The notes beneath the pieces are model-generated. The model was not told where the DNA came from, ran no database searches, and saw only the letters and a program-made list of their open reading frames with translations. 64,000 nt of DNA from Naganishia liquefaciens (Eukaryota; Basidiomycota; Tremellomycetes; Filobasidiales; Filobasidiaceae): contig BLZA01000030.1 in the NCBI GenBank assembly GCA_013423385.1, forward strand, positions 1,257,168-1,321,167, given 5' to 3'. The position numbers and the translations under genes were made by a program. Below, piece after piece: positions 11,951 to 24,790 of this stretch (its first letter is position 1; every line of letters begins with the position of its first letter).

Positions 11951-12221
11951 GTTGTGTGCGAGATGTTTGGCGGCAGGGAAAAAGGGCCGGACTGCGAATG
12001 GCGAGTTGACCGGCAAGAAGTTGAGGAAACTGTCGAAAGCGGTGATCGAGGGGGATGCGACGTGACGAATCGAGATCTTGAATTCCCAGTCTGCTTCCGC
12101 TTGCCGCTACGTATACGCTACGGTCCAGCCAGATTCCACCCAAGACGCAGAGTGAGCTTGGCACCTCGTATCAATCATCTATGCACCCCCCCGACGGCGT
12201 TGCCACCCAGCGATCCTCATC
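11951..12221. promoter_or_regulatory. Shared divergent promoter region
   Basis: The 271 nt between the ATG of the myristoylated protein (minus) and the ATG of CnxE (plus) must hold both promoters. No TATA box is obvious; a C-run (acccccccgac, about 12184-12193) lies close to the CnxE start. Confidence 0.4.
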
Positions 12222-14836
12222 ATGCCATTCAGAGTCGCCATCCTTACGGTGTCTGATACCGCGTTCAATAAGGGCGATGAGTACGACCTTTCAGGACCGC
12301 TGCTGAGACAGAAGGTCGCGCAGAATCCAGATTACGCTCTAGCAGACTCTGCCATCGTTCCCGATGAAATCGACGCCATTCAGGCAAAAGTACGAGAGTG
12401 GACTGAAAGAAAGGGAGCTGACAAGGTGGACTGGCTGATTACTTCTGGCGGTATGTGGTTCATCATGTTTCCTGGAGCAATTCCCTCAATCAGCCTCGGA
12501 CCCCTATAGGAACCGGATTCGGCGAGCGAGATGTCACACCTCAGGCGAGTAGAGCTGTTGCGGGCTTTGATGGGTATGGCCTGATCGGACCTCTGCCTTC
12601 GGCGTCAACAGGCACTCTCTGCCCATATCTCTCCGCTCCCCGCTCTCTTGCAATACTTGACGACGTTCTTCTTATCGAAAACGCCTCGAGCGGTCTTGTC
12701 TCGGACTGTGGTAGGGTTGTACGATCGCACGTTGGTTCTGTGCTTGCCCGGGAGCAAAAAGGCCTGTCAGGAGGGATGGGAGGCCATGACAGATGGGGTA
12801 AGCCCTCTACGTTGATCGAACGCTGGTGTCATCTGCTGAATTTAGTTATACAGGCCATGACATCTGTCATCGCTCATGGGCTCAAGCAACTGCAAGGCGG
12901 CTCTGGAGAAGACATCCACCCACCGAGGGAAAGCGTCAAGCAATCCAATGCTACTTCTCACACCGCTTCCGCCGGACTGGACCGTGTTTCCGACACCGCA
13001 CTGCCAGGATATCCCTCGGAAAGCTCGGGATGTGGTCATCATCATGACGAACGGAATGATCACAATCACGGCCACTCGCATCATCGCCACCATAAGCACC
13101 ATCATGTTCACCATCCACGTGAGGCAAAAAGCAAAGACCCGTCCACGGCTGTTTCGGATCGTTTGCGGAAGTCGCCTTTCCCCATGATATCGCTGAAAGA
13201 GGCTCTTGCCCTCGTTGATGCGAACTCGAACCCGCTGCCTGCGGAAGAAGTGCGAACGAGTCACAGACTGAGGAATTATGTCTTGGCAGAGGATGTTTTT
13301 GCTGCCACCGATCTACCTGCAACGATGACCACGAATGTTGATGGATATGCTGTCGAGGCGGACGCCTTCAACAATGCAATCCGACAGGTCGAGTCTTCAT
13401 CGGGTTTAGTCGTTCAAGTTGTCAAGGCTGGTGACAGGCACACAGAGAAGGAAAAAGAACGAGTTCAAGTAGTTCGGATCAACACTGGTGGACCGCTGCC
13501 AGCGGGCACAGATTCCGTCATCATGGTCGAGGACACTGAACTGGTATCTGGTGAGCATATTTTCAACAAGATCGTTCCAATACTCTTGACACTTCTATCC
13601 GGTCAGGCTCCGAAGATGGACAAGAGACCGAGATCAGGGTGTTGATGAGCGACATTCCGCGAGGGGACAATGTACGACAGCCTGGTTCTGATGCAAAAAG
13701 AGGAGAAAAGGTATTGGACAAAAGTACAGTGATCGGATCCGGAGGCGGAGAAGTGGGCCTGCTGGGATTTGTCGGCAAACGTCAGGTAGGTTTCATGTGA
13801 GCCTCCGGTGTATTGCTGGGAAATCATCTTGATTTCTAGGTCACTGTACATCGTCGTCCTGTCGTAGCCATCCTGTCGACAGGGAACGAATTGGTGGAGC
13901 TGGAACGAAGCTCTTCGGCAACATCCACGTCCAATGCGAGCTGGACAGGAGTGATTGACACAAATCGTCCATCATTGCAAGCGACTCTAGAGGGACTTGG
14001 ATATGACGTCGTTGACGTGGGCATTGCCGAGGACACGTGAGTCTCATAAATACAACGTCATCATTCCAACGTTAAATCAGAAGTGGCAGAATGGATCTAC
14101 AGGAGAATGCACTACGGAAGGGGATGTCTGCGGCGGATATCATAATTACAACGGGTGGCACCAGCATGGGAGAAGCCGACCTCTTAAAGGTATATCTCGA
14201 CGATATATCGCCGAATTGCGCTTATGATTACGTATAGCCTTTGATAGAGCATCGCCTAGGAGGGACTATCCACTTTGGCAGGGTGGCGATGAAGCCCGGA
14301 AAACGTTAGTCTCTTTGACCCGATGAAAGTCGTGCGAAAGCTGATTCCGAGATGCAGCGACAACATTTGCTACGATTCCCGCCGCCGACCCCACTCAAGC
14401 TCCCAAACTTGTATTCGCCCTACCTGGGAACCCTGCCTCTGCCCTCGTGACATTCTATCTGTTCGTCATACCGGCTCTGAGGGGTCTCGGAGGCTGGCCT
14501 GCCAGCAGGAGGCATTTACCAAGAGTTGGCGTAGAGGTGCGCGATTCCCATACTGCTATTTCGCCTACTCATCTCCTTTGATTGCAAAATTAGATCGACT
14601 GCGACATGAAGCTAGATCCGCGAGAGGAGTTTCATCGCGTGATTGTGTCTGTCGGTCACCGGCCTGGTGCTCTGATCGCGATGACAACGGGGGGACAGCG
14701 CAGTTCCAGAGTTGCAAGCCTTTGCGGGGCGAACGGACTCGTACATCTTCCTTCGCTGAGGAAAGATGGCGTCACTCACGTCAAGAAAGGCGAAATCGCG
14801 CAAGCCGTGATGATAGGGGAGATAAGGGGTCAATGA
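12222..14836 (+). CDS. cnxE: Molybdenum cofactor synthesis protein, MogA-MoeA fusion (CnxE/gephyrin type)
   Basis: Bifunctional enzyme that adenylates molybdopterin (MogA-like G domain) and inserts molybdate (MoeA-like E domain), needed for nitrate reductase and other Mo enzymes. Ten exons close in frame: 12222-12450, 12510-12544, 12612-12797, 12854-13550, 13607-13785, 13840-14036, 14081-14189, 14238-14304, 14358-14536, 14594-14836, giving 706 residues. G domain: [49 protein letters not shown] domain: [68 protein letters not shown]. The order G then E matches animal gephyrin, not plant Cnx1. The linker is strikingly His-rich (13033-13116, 15 His in 27 residues). Intron 2 (12545-12611) has a GC donor. 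Confidence 0.93.
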
Positions 14837-15076
14837 TTCGTGATCGACTCTGAAAAAATCGCTTGAGGTATGGACTGGCTATTCTGCTGTTCGATGTGAG
14901 TAAAGTGAAGTTCATGTATATCTTCAAGTACAAAGTCATGCGCAAACAGTCTACTGGAAATACACGAGCGCGGAATGGCTGCCCGGAAGCCACTTTGCAT
15001 TCCGTCGATACCGCGATGTCCAGGCGGAAGGAGTGTCCTCTTGCGAAGTTACAGCCGCTTTCACAAGCTAGGGCAG

Positions 15077-16513
15077 TCATTCTGAGGGCATAGCCGAGGA
15101 AGCTTCCTTCGCCGCGTGTGCAGACTACGACCATTGCAGAATTAGCCATAAATTTTGCCGCAAGAGTGAAAAACATACCCCTGTGACGCCCGTGCCAAAA
15201 CCCATGGTGTGAAGGATTTTCTTTCCAGTCTTCTTGAGTACACCTTCGGGATGGCTCGGCGGTTGTTCGTTGACCCGAAGCTCGGCGTATTCACCAACTT
15301 TGACGGGGAACAAGTTCAAGATGTCGGTCTTCCGGTGGAAACGTGCAATTTTCATCGCAAGACGCCATTCGATAGCCGCCAATTCGCCTCGCAAGACGCG
15401 CTCGAGCTCATAATGCGAGATCCTAGATACAAAGGAACAAGCCAGTCGCATCGTCGTCCAGTCAGAATGCCCACAGCTCATGTACTCACGATTCCATTGG
15501 AGTCTGGGTATGAGAACTGGCGACAGAATCATCGACCAGGGTCAGGTACGCTCGTGTAGACGTCTATGCAGAGTCGAATCAGCGTCTATAGCTATCGAAG
15601 GGACAGTTGAATGAAGACGATATACCTCACTCAAATACGGCTCGAATCTGGTCGGCGAGTAGTAGAGGTAATGAGTCAAGGTAACCATGCAGCTAGGGCA
15701 CAATATCGTGTCATTCTTTGTAATCGTCTTATGGCCGATGCCGCTAGCCGTCTCAGGGATGAGGCTTCTAAGGAGAATCACAACGTCCTCTCTGTAAGCT
15801 GTCAATTCGCGCATTTTGGTTTCGCCTGTGGGTCGTTGGCATATTAGCGATCAAGAGACTCTCGGTCCGTGCAAGAAGACTTACTAGACTTTGCGAAATA
15901 CTTCTTGGCAGCTCGACCCAACGTATCGGGCTTCGTCTTGTTTGCTAGTTTTCCTTTGGCTTGCGCCTTGTTTCGAGCTCTTGCATCTGCGACGGCCGGG
16001 TCCTCTTGTTTAGGATTGTATTTCTGAATGTGACCGGGCTTGGGCATAACTGAAGCGTGTCCATAGCCGGCTTCGCTATCACCCTCGGAGTATTCTCCGT
16101 AGCCGAGACCCGGTTGCGAGTAGGCGGCATCATGGTCTACAACAATAATAGAATAAGGGCTCAGCATCACATGACGGCTGGAGCGGTCATGAGTCGCACA
16201 CGGGAGATCTCGATTGCGCACCTGTCGATCTTCCCATCTCATCTAAATGTTCGTGGACTACTTGCTTGGTGGCATGATCGGCTGCATCTTCCATACGTTG
16301 CTCTACACCTTGGAACCCTCCCGGCAGCATGCGTTGTGGTAGTGCGGAGGTGAGAGTGCCTAGCGGGTTGGCCACAGCGTCGGCTTTCGCAGAAGTCTCC
16401 CGTTCGATGCGAGCGCGTACTCGTTGACGAGCGTACTCTGCCGGCCAGACGCAAGTACAGGGTCCGGTGTAAGTGGGTCTCGGTGGGACGACATAGCTTG
16501 AACGATCGAACAT
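15077..16513 (-). CDS. Unknown protein, multi-exon
   Basis: I do not recognise this protein. The model starts at MFDRSSYVVPPRPTYTG and has about seven exons on the minus strand. Visible parts: a Cys/Pro-rich start (GPCTCVWP), an Arg/Glu-rich helix, a Gly/Tyr/Ser-rich stretch (QPGLGYGEYSEGDSEAGYG), a Lys/Ala-rich basic helix (ARNKAQAKGKLANKTK), a middle part with CPSC, a helical region (YELERVLRGELAAIEWRLAM), and a Gly-rich end (TMGFGTGVTG) followed by SAHAAKEASSAMPSE and a stop at 15077. Junctions at 16200, 15880 and 15170 have good GT/AG sites and keep frame; the stretch 15540-15700 is less certain. It is convergent with CnxE (240 nt) and divergent from TVP23. Confidence 0.45.
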
Positions 16514-17017
16514 GTTGACGAGTAGAAGCAAGCGGTATGCCGAAGGCGAGCGAGATCTTTCAGGACGGCGGTCAACAACGGATCACCGATATATAGCTCA
16601 TCGCAGCAGTGACTGCTGGGTAGTCTCTACATGTCGTCATGGGGCCTTTGATCGTGAAAGGTGACACGAGGGGTAAAGATCTAGCCCAACAGATCATCTA
16701 TTTAACTACGGCAACAACGTTCAGGGAGATTGTACCTGAAACGCAAAGCAAGCTCGGAGAATCCCTGGAATCCCTGGAATCCGGCTCCTGCCTCCACTAC
16801 CTCGATCGGCTGCGTGACGTGTGGACTGCTGCGGCTACTCTACAGACCTGATAGTGTACCGCGCTCTTCTATCACAAGTCAAGTCGGATCCAGGACTTCC
16901 TGTGCGCGTGTTGTCCTCTGCCCGCAGACACGGGGATCAGCAGACAATCAACGCAACAAGCCCCCTTTTCAAGCCAGCGTGCCCATCCACACCATTGACA
17001 GCCATAGCGCGCCAGGA
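16514..17017. promoter_or_regulatory. Divergent spacer before TVP23
   Basis: The 504 nt between two divergent starts contain a short triplicate GAATCCCTG-like repeat near 16758-16785 but no gene. It should hold both promoters. Confidence 0.35.
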
Positions 17018-18290
<1,273 letters not shown>

Positions 18291-18483
18291 GAAATAGATT
18301 TTCCCGCGTCAAGTGTATCACGCCATGATTATTCGATATGCTCTTCGGCTGTGGGCCTTGTCATGCTTGAGCCATGGGTTGCTGCTTGGGTGGTCCATCT
18401 ATCTCTATTTCAGCCGTATCTAACGCCGATTATCGCTTTTCACCAGTTTTGAAGACCCTCCAAATCCTGCAAGTCTGTGTCCT

Positions 18484-19601
18484 CTATTTCTTCTCAAACG
18501 CCATGATGGCATACAAGAAGGTGCCATTGGCGAATCCACGTCGCATAGCGGCAAATGCTTTTAGAAATAGAATGACGTCGCGTCCTTGGGACAAAGCGAA
18601 AGCCCAGAGGGAAGGAGAGGCGATGAGGTCCGACGTAATGTCCCTGGTGGTCAAAGAAGATCTGGTGAGACCGATGAGCAGATCAATGTAGCTCCGGTGC
18701 TTACCATGTGCGCGCAACGTTTTTGCTGATATCCATATAGTCCTTTCCTTGCGAGTCCTTCTTTGGTTGGAAGCCAGCACTTTTGGCCAGCTTCACATAT
18801 CCAGGCTCTGTCTCCAGAGGCGGCAACAACATGCCATCTTCGATGGGGACAATATCATCCCGGAACTGCCTTTCCGTCAAGTTCTCGCCCTTGAACCAAT
18901 CCGCCAGTACCAAGGTACCACCAGGAGCCAAGAGCTTGTACGCATTCTCGAAAAAGAGAGCCTTGCTGGGAAAATGTGAGAGCGCTTCAGAGATCCACAC
19001 GACATCGAATTTGCCGAGCTTGTCTTGAGTCGCGAAGAATTCTCCCATTGTTTCTGCGTCGAGAGGAATAAATTCCACCGACCCGCCCGCAGAGCCGATG
19101 GGGATTCTGCCATGGACTTGGTTGGATGTATCGGCCCCGGCGTCTTTCCGACTCAGGTCGTAGGCGATTTTGACCTGCTCGTCGCTGATGGTCACTCCTG
19201 TCGCTTCCCATCCGAGAGTCTTGGCGAGGTATCGAGTTGTGCCTCCCACGCCGCATCCGACGTCGAGGACTTTGAGTCCTTTCGTGGATTGTGCGTCTTC
19301 TCCTCGGAATCCGGCGCGATTCAGCAAGAGCTCAATGAGGGCTACCTGTGCATCCTCTTTGGAGAGGTGTGAGGTTTCCTCCGTCCAGTAGCCATGGTGG
19401 ATGTGCTGACCCCTGGAGACAAAGCCATATCACTTCAGTTTGTAAGCCCCCGAAATTTCCACAGTGAACTCACCAAAGGCTGAGGTAGTAAGTGGAGCAG
19501 ATGTCGTAGTGCGCCTTGATTCGGCTTTTCAGAGCTTCGAATGTCCCAACAGAGGGCTTCTCAGCGAGAGCCGGCTCGAGATGTCCGGAATCGTGAGGCA
19601 T
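18484..19601 (-). CDS. Class I SAM-dependent methyltransferase, tocopherol-methyltransferase-like
   Basis: Transfers a methyl group from S-adenosylmethionine; the substrate is unknown. Three exons on the minus strand, 19601-19474, 19412-18705 and 18643-18484, give 331 residues. Motif I is VLDVGCGVGGTTRYLA, motif II region FDVVWISEALSHF, and motif III LLAPGGTLVLADW. The N-terminal IKAHYDICSTYYLSLWGQHIH is the pattern seen upstream of motif I in gamma-tocopherol methyltransferase, sterol C24 methyltransferase and mycolic acid cyclopropane synthases; the length and absence of a sterol C-terminal domain favour the first group. The last exon encodes a helical cap (DITSDLIASPSLWAFAL). The 3' end faces TVP23 at 193 nt. 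The family is common in basidiomycetes without a defined product. Confidence 0.8.
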
Positions 19602-20009
19602 GATGAAGAGAATAGAGCCGAAGGAAGACGACGGAGGGAATACCGTTATCGCCTGTTATACACACACGTCCAACTTGTTGATTCCACTCCGATAGAGATC
19701 TGCTGCGTCGATACCGGCTCTGCTGCATGAATGATTCCAGCAGGCGCGCGCCTGGCACCGTGGATATTCGTAATCACGGATGCGGAAGCGCGCGTGTCAT
19801 GTTTCGGAAGAACGGAAGGCTTGTACTTTCACTCTGAGCATCAATCAGCCCTCTAGACGCTAGACGAAACCGTCCGAGACGCAAACCCGTTCTCATCACT
19901 TGCTGTCAAGCACTGGACGGGCCCATCGCTTGATCGTCGGCTTCCAATGTGTTGAAAGACCAACAACAAAGCGCTCTGCTTGACAGAGGCTTCCGAGCGA
20001 TCAACCGGT
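19602..20009. promoter_or_regulatory. Divergent spacer, methyltransferase / DUF4504-like gene
   Basis: The 408 nt between two divergent start codons carry no gene; they should contain both promoters. If the second gene starts at the in-frame ATG at 19980, the spacer is shorter by 30 nt. Confidence 0.35.
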
Positions 20010-21308
20010 ATGCCCGACCCGTGCGATTGCCCAGTCTTCTCGTTCCACGACATCCTAGAACGCCTCGACACCGCCCAACGTATGTTTCCCAAAGATCAGG
20101 AGAACCCCAACGAAGGAGGATGGCAAGAAAATAGCTCGAGAAGGAGAGTTGATCGTGCACATAGCAGGCTTAGATTCAAGCGCTCAACATATCTTTCCGG
20201 AAATGCCGCATTGACGAAGGGGATCTACGTGGTTGCCATGGGCTGGAGGTGAGTCTACGCAAGCTTCTTAGCTGTCGCTTCAATAGCTCAGATCGCGGAA
20301 CTTCTGAGGCGATAGATGTGCTTATTTGGTGGATACAGTCGGAATCAAAAAGGAACAGCTCGAAATCTTGGGCGGATGTTTCGGTTCTGTAAGTACAACC
20401 TCGCAGATATCATCTTATCCTGTTTATTTGACGAAATCTAGAATGCTTCCTTACAACACATTGCTTTTCTTTTCGAAGAAACCTTTGAGCAAGTCTATGT
20501 CATCAATATACCGATATTCAAGGCAAGAGCCACAACCCTGCAAACATTCTGTCACACAAAGAGCCTATCAAATGCGGAAATGCTTTGGGTTCAGGTGGAT
20601 CAAGGTCTGCCTAGCATGGTGAGGCTCGCAAGACATCTTGAAGCTGCCTTCTCTGATCTGACTGCCTCCTCTGTCAGGTCTGCGAAATGCCAATGTCTCT
20701 GAGAGTGCAAATCCTCAAACACTTCGATCTCAATCGGAATATCGCGGTACCCATTCCTTCAGGTGGACTGTCGGAAGAGACATCGCCTGGTCTCATGCGG
20801 ATCAAGGTCAATCGAACGGATCTTCCTTCACTATCCGCCTGGATTCTCGAGTATTCCGTTGGTTACACTTTCTCCCAAAACATTCCGGTTCAAGCGGGCG
20901 AGACAGCTCGGCGGCGAAACGGAGATGCGAAGGAAAAAGTTTCGGGCACGGGCAAGACGAATCTTGATGGAGAGCCTTTGGTCCTCATCAAGGTAAAGAT
21001 ATCGGGTGTCAAGGCTTTAGGCGACAAGTAAGGGCCAACAGCGTGTCTAGAGTAACGAAATTTTCTCTCGCTGAAGCAGAAACAGCTATAACCTTCTAGC
21101 CTTCTCGTATCCAGCAAAATTGCTAGAGAGCTCGGACAGATCAGATGGAGGATCGATCGAGCCATCGGAAATACACCGTTGGCTGGATGAGCTTCCTAAA
21201 AAGCTGAAGGAGCATTATGGCGGCCGCTTACAAAAGCGGGAGGACGGGATCCGGCCCGTGATAGATGTCTCTTTTGAGCGAGTTCGGCTGGAGAAAGTAG
21301 TCTTGTAA
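20010..21308 (+). CDS. DUF4504 (UPF0739/C1orf74)-like protein
   Basis: Uncharacterised protein, tentatively assigned to the C1orf74/UPF0739 family. Exons: first ending 20248, then 20316-20388, 20442-20618, 20678-21027, 21080-21308. The start was put at MPDPCDCPVFSF (20010); MTEASERST at 19980 is also in frame. The hallmark stretches are RCAYLVDTVG near residue 80 (family: R-P-x-x-L-x-D), then FEETFEQVYVINIPIF, and LPSLSAWILEYSVGYTF, which resembles the family pattern L-x-x-x-L-L-G-Y-P-V-x-Y-T-F. The region 20090-20200 contains a possible alternative intron (gtatgtttccc), so the first exon is the least certain. No catalytic motif is known. The assignment is from memory of the family. Confidence 0.5.
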
Positions 21309-21706
21309 TTACAGGGCAAATGCCCTTGAAGTCGATTTGACATGCGATTCACAGCTCAATTCACCAAGCCCGCCATCAATGAATGTGGTGCAACGAGAAG
21401 TCCCACAAGGGCAATCTCTAACGTTGTCGTTGTCATTCTGAAAGATGCTTCATAGACAGACTCGGCAATCAGCTCGGAGATCCTCGGAAGCTGTTCGCAT
21501 GCTGCTTGCCTCCACTCTGTCGCCCCTAATTCGATGTCTCAGCTGGCTTCTCGGCTCCTGTGGCTCCTGTCTCCATATCTTCAGCCGTCATCGGCAGTCA
21601 CACCCTGACGCACTGAACTTTTTCCTGATTACCACTGGAACAGACGTGGAACATACAATCAAGGAGCACCCAAATCCATCGGCCGTATACCGTGCTCGAT
21701 CCCACG
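21309..21706. other. Intergenic between two plus-strand genes
   Basis: The 398 nt contain a 3' UTR and the MIX23 promoter. An open frame of 126 codons (21445-21825) runs through but has no protein features and overlaps the MIX23 start in another frame. Confidence 0.35.
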
Positions 21707-22697
21707 ATGGATTACCGCCGCGATCAAGACGCTTCGTCATCGTCCAGGACTGCATTGCCATTCGGTTCTGCTTCGGCGTACAACGATACTTTCCCCTCGC
21801 CCTCATCCACTTCGCCTTTGTCTAATTACCGGAACAGAGATAGTGCTCGGAAGGTGGCTGGAGTCAGTGAAGAGACATTACGGGCGAGTGTGCGAGGAAA
21901 AGGTGAATCCGATACAGGCGGACTTTTAGAAGTAACGGCCGAGACTTGCTATCAGCTTTCTCTGTTTAAAGGTATGTCAACTCCGTCCGAAGCTAATATT
22001 CCAATACGGATTTGATGAGCTCTCTTACAGCTATCATGAACGAGTATCGAAGATTCGACGACATGAGTGAGGGAGACCGGGCTCCACGCCGTCCGGACGG
22101 GAATGCTGACACTGCCTTACAGTCATCGTTCGCCTGAACAGAGCTTCTGCTGCTCGCAGAGATGAGAATCGATCACAGGGTCTGCCTCCAACTCAGGGAC
22201 AAGATGATACTTGTTTGAAGCTATGGAAGGAAATGATAGGTCAGTCCCGCCACGGGTTGACGGGTACACGATTCCTGATTCCCTCGTAGCCGGTTGGCAG
22301 CATCGACAAAGACTGCTAAACTTCTGCACGGCAACGGTAGAGCAAGACCTGAGAGAGAAGCAGCGCCTGGTGCAGGGGCAAGAGCCTGAACTGGATCGTC
22401 GTCCGATCACCAGCTTCTTCGAGGAAGAGGTATTGGTGAGTTTACACCGTGTCGCAGTGTAACGGCACTTACAAGATGCCCTCTCCGCTAGGCCAATCAA
22501 TTGAAGACCGAGCAGCGAGTGGAGGCTATTGTGCGACGACGGACGGTAGATGGTACGTCTCTAGCCCTTCTGAGTGGGCGAATCGATTGCTGATATCACA
22601 CCTAATCATAGCATTTAAAGGTCAATGCCGATTTTTTGTGCCGCCGGAGGGTGGCGATGCAAAGACGTGGTGGGACTTGGCGAATCAGTCAAGATAG
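21707..22697 (+). CDS. MIX23: Mitochondrial intermembrane-space protein MIX23 (CID2/CCDC58 family)
   Basis: Small intermembrane-space protein involved in protein import, known in fission yeast as caffeine-induced death protein 2. Exons 21707-21971, 22031-22066, 22123-22239, 22290-22435, 22492-22552, 22612-22697 give 236 residues. The conserved core starts at ETCYQLSLFKAIMNEYRRFDD and continues with IIVRLNRASA and CLKLWKEMIAGWQHRQRLLN, followed by a second Cys after 20 residues (spacing as in CCDC58), then an acidic-basic helix (EQDLREKQRL), and ends in DAFKGQCRFFVPP, matching the RCRxHFKPP end of animal CCDC58. The N-terminal 70 residues are Ser-rich and not conserved. Six exons with all phases consistent make the model firm. 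Confidence 0.85.
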
Positions 22698-24790
22698 CAA
22701 GGAATGCGTCATTTCTTTTCTCAAGGCATCTAGCGCATTTCCATTCGTCGCCACCTCTTATGATCCATGAGCGCAGCCAGTTGGATACGTTCATGCAGGA
22801 AGCTTCCTGAGCGGTCTTGCAGTGCTTTTGCTTGAAGTTGAAGATGCCGGAATCGCTTACAATTCGGAATCTTCATACCGTAATCTCGTGCCTTGTCTCG
22901 TTGGGCTTCATCGGGATCAACCCATGAGGCACCGACGGGAGTAGACAGCCAATCTTCGGCATACACACATGGGAGGGATCTCTGAGATCGAGCTTCATAA
23001 TTGCTCCCGCAAACTTGTTCAAAGACATGTTATGGACGAGGCTGCTGTCTTTACCTCGGTTAGTGCTCGATTTAATGACCGGGAGGTTTTAACCGCCCCT
23101 GGCTGTCTCGACAGCACTACGGCCAAGGCGTTCTTCAGACGACTTTGGTGATTGGCTTGTGTTACTGCCGCTGGCCTTTGCAGCGTGTACATGTTGTTTG
23201 TATGTTCTCTCACATGTGCTTTCCCGTTGTGCAGACAACTGCTCAGGCTGCTAACAGACTTGGATGCGCGCTGTATATCAATGATCCAGGAGCTGAATCT
23301 GGACGGGAATACGTATAGTGACTACGCTCAGTGCTCCGCTATTCCACATACACAATGATTGGCGACTTCACCGGTGTTGGTGACCAATTACTTGTGAGGT
23401 TGACGAGCGGGTTGGAAAAGCTGGAGTTGTGGAGTTGAGTGAAAGCTGGCTGGCAAGAAACCGATAGTCAAAGGCTGAGACGTCGATACTGGATAGCACG
23501 CGACTTGGCAAACCTAGCTTACCCGATGTTAATGTTTTTGAAAGGTTTACACCGATGAGCTTCATGACGGATCAGCTCGAGCTAGCTTTCTGAAATTTCT
23601 GCCTGACTAGAAGTAACTCATGCATATTCATAAAGCTGCAAACTCCAGTTTCTGACCCATAAGTGGGAGCAGCTTCACGAGAGGACGCAGAGAACGCGCG
23701 AAAGCTGATCTATAAATGGATTTTCTTATCTGCGGTAACAACGACAATCTAATCTAATGAACCGAGCTAACGACAAAATAGCCAGCTAAAATCAGCCCCC
23801 GCGCTCTAGGCGAGCTTCTAGACAGCTTTCTAGACATATATCGACGGAAGAATTGACGCATGTGTAATAGCTTTGCAATGAGCTTTGGTATACCAGCTAG
23901 TATTTCCCTCGAACAGGGCAGAAGCCCCAGAAGAGCGCTGCTTTGCGCTCCTCACAGTACCGGGGCGGACCAGAATATACCGAAAACCCTACCAGCTTTC
24001 TTTCCGTCAGCTCAGTCACCCGATCCATCACACTAGGCCCATTGCCGTTCCATGGCTAATACGACCTAATCACACTCTCCTCATTCAGCCCCTCATTCCG
24101 CCTGCCGTCGGTTTCTTGCCTACGCGATAGCGAGGCCCACTCCGCAGCTATCCAGAGGCTGTTTTCTCAAAGCTATTTGACGGCATCGCTTGGAAATTCG
24201 TGCTTCTGGCAGCAATCTGTCGCGCATCTAGTACTGTAATCTGGCCAGCTGTCTTCACCACACGGTAGCGAGTCGACACTCTAATCTTGCGCTAATATGG
24301 TATCACCACGACTGCTCTTTCTGCGGGGAGCTTTTAGGTCTTCTCAGTGGTCCTGCCCAAGATGTCCAGATATGTATAAAGCTCTACGCGATTATCGACT
24401 CTTTGTTGAAGAGTCCCAGAAAACAACCCACTGGATGCAGGTAACTTGATCGGGCATTACCGACTCAGCACAACGCAGATCGGTCGAGATCTTGTTAGCC
24501 GATCTAATCCAGAGCCCAAGAGGAACACTGGCGGCGCAACCATCAAGGAGAGCAAAGGATTCGCAGCATGTTTGGCGTGGTCAATATATATCCTTTGGCT
24601 CAAGGTGAGTTGGCGAGGCACGGGGACTGAAGTCTGCGGGAACTCACATAACGATTGCATAGTGCCGCACGACCCGACACGATCTCGAACGCAAATCAGG
24701 CCGGGAGACACATTGGCAACTTCATGCAACACGCTGGTCCAATCAGAATCATCTTCACGTCTGGTGCGGCACGCCTCAAGTCGCTCCGTG
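22698..24790. other. 2.1 kb gene-poor stretch
   Basis: No gene with family resemblance is found here. On the minus strand a short gene may exist between 23200 and 22730: a frame starting MYTLQRPAAVTQ with GTAAAG donor after LNRALTE, then FAGAIMKLDLRDPSHV, then in a shifted frame a stretch YAEDWLSTPVGASWVDPDEA with polar helices to 22730. The shift at DPSHV could not be explained by splice sites, so it is not called as a gene. From 23600 to 24440 the sequence repeats short agctttct motifs but shows no transposon features. No tRNA cloverleaf is visible. Confidence 0.4.

Noticed and set aside
22730-23213. Possible small minus-strand gene with YAEDWLSTPVGASWVDPDEA
   Set aside because: The two coding-like parts are in different frames and no splice site explains the change; kept only as a note in the intergenic entry.
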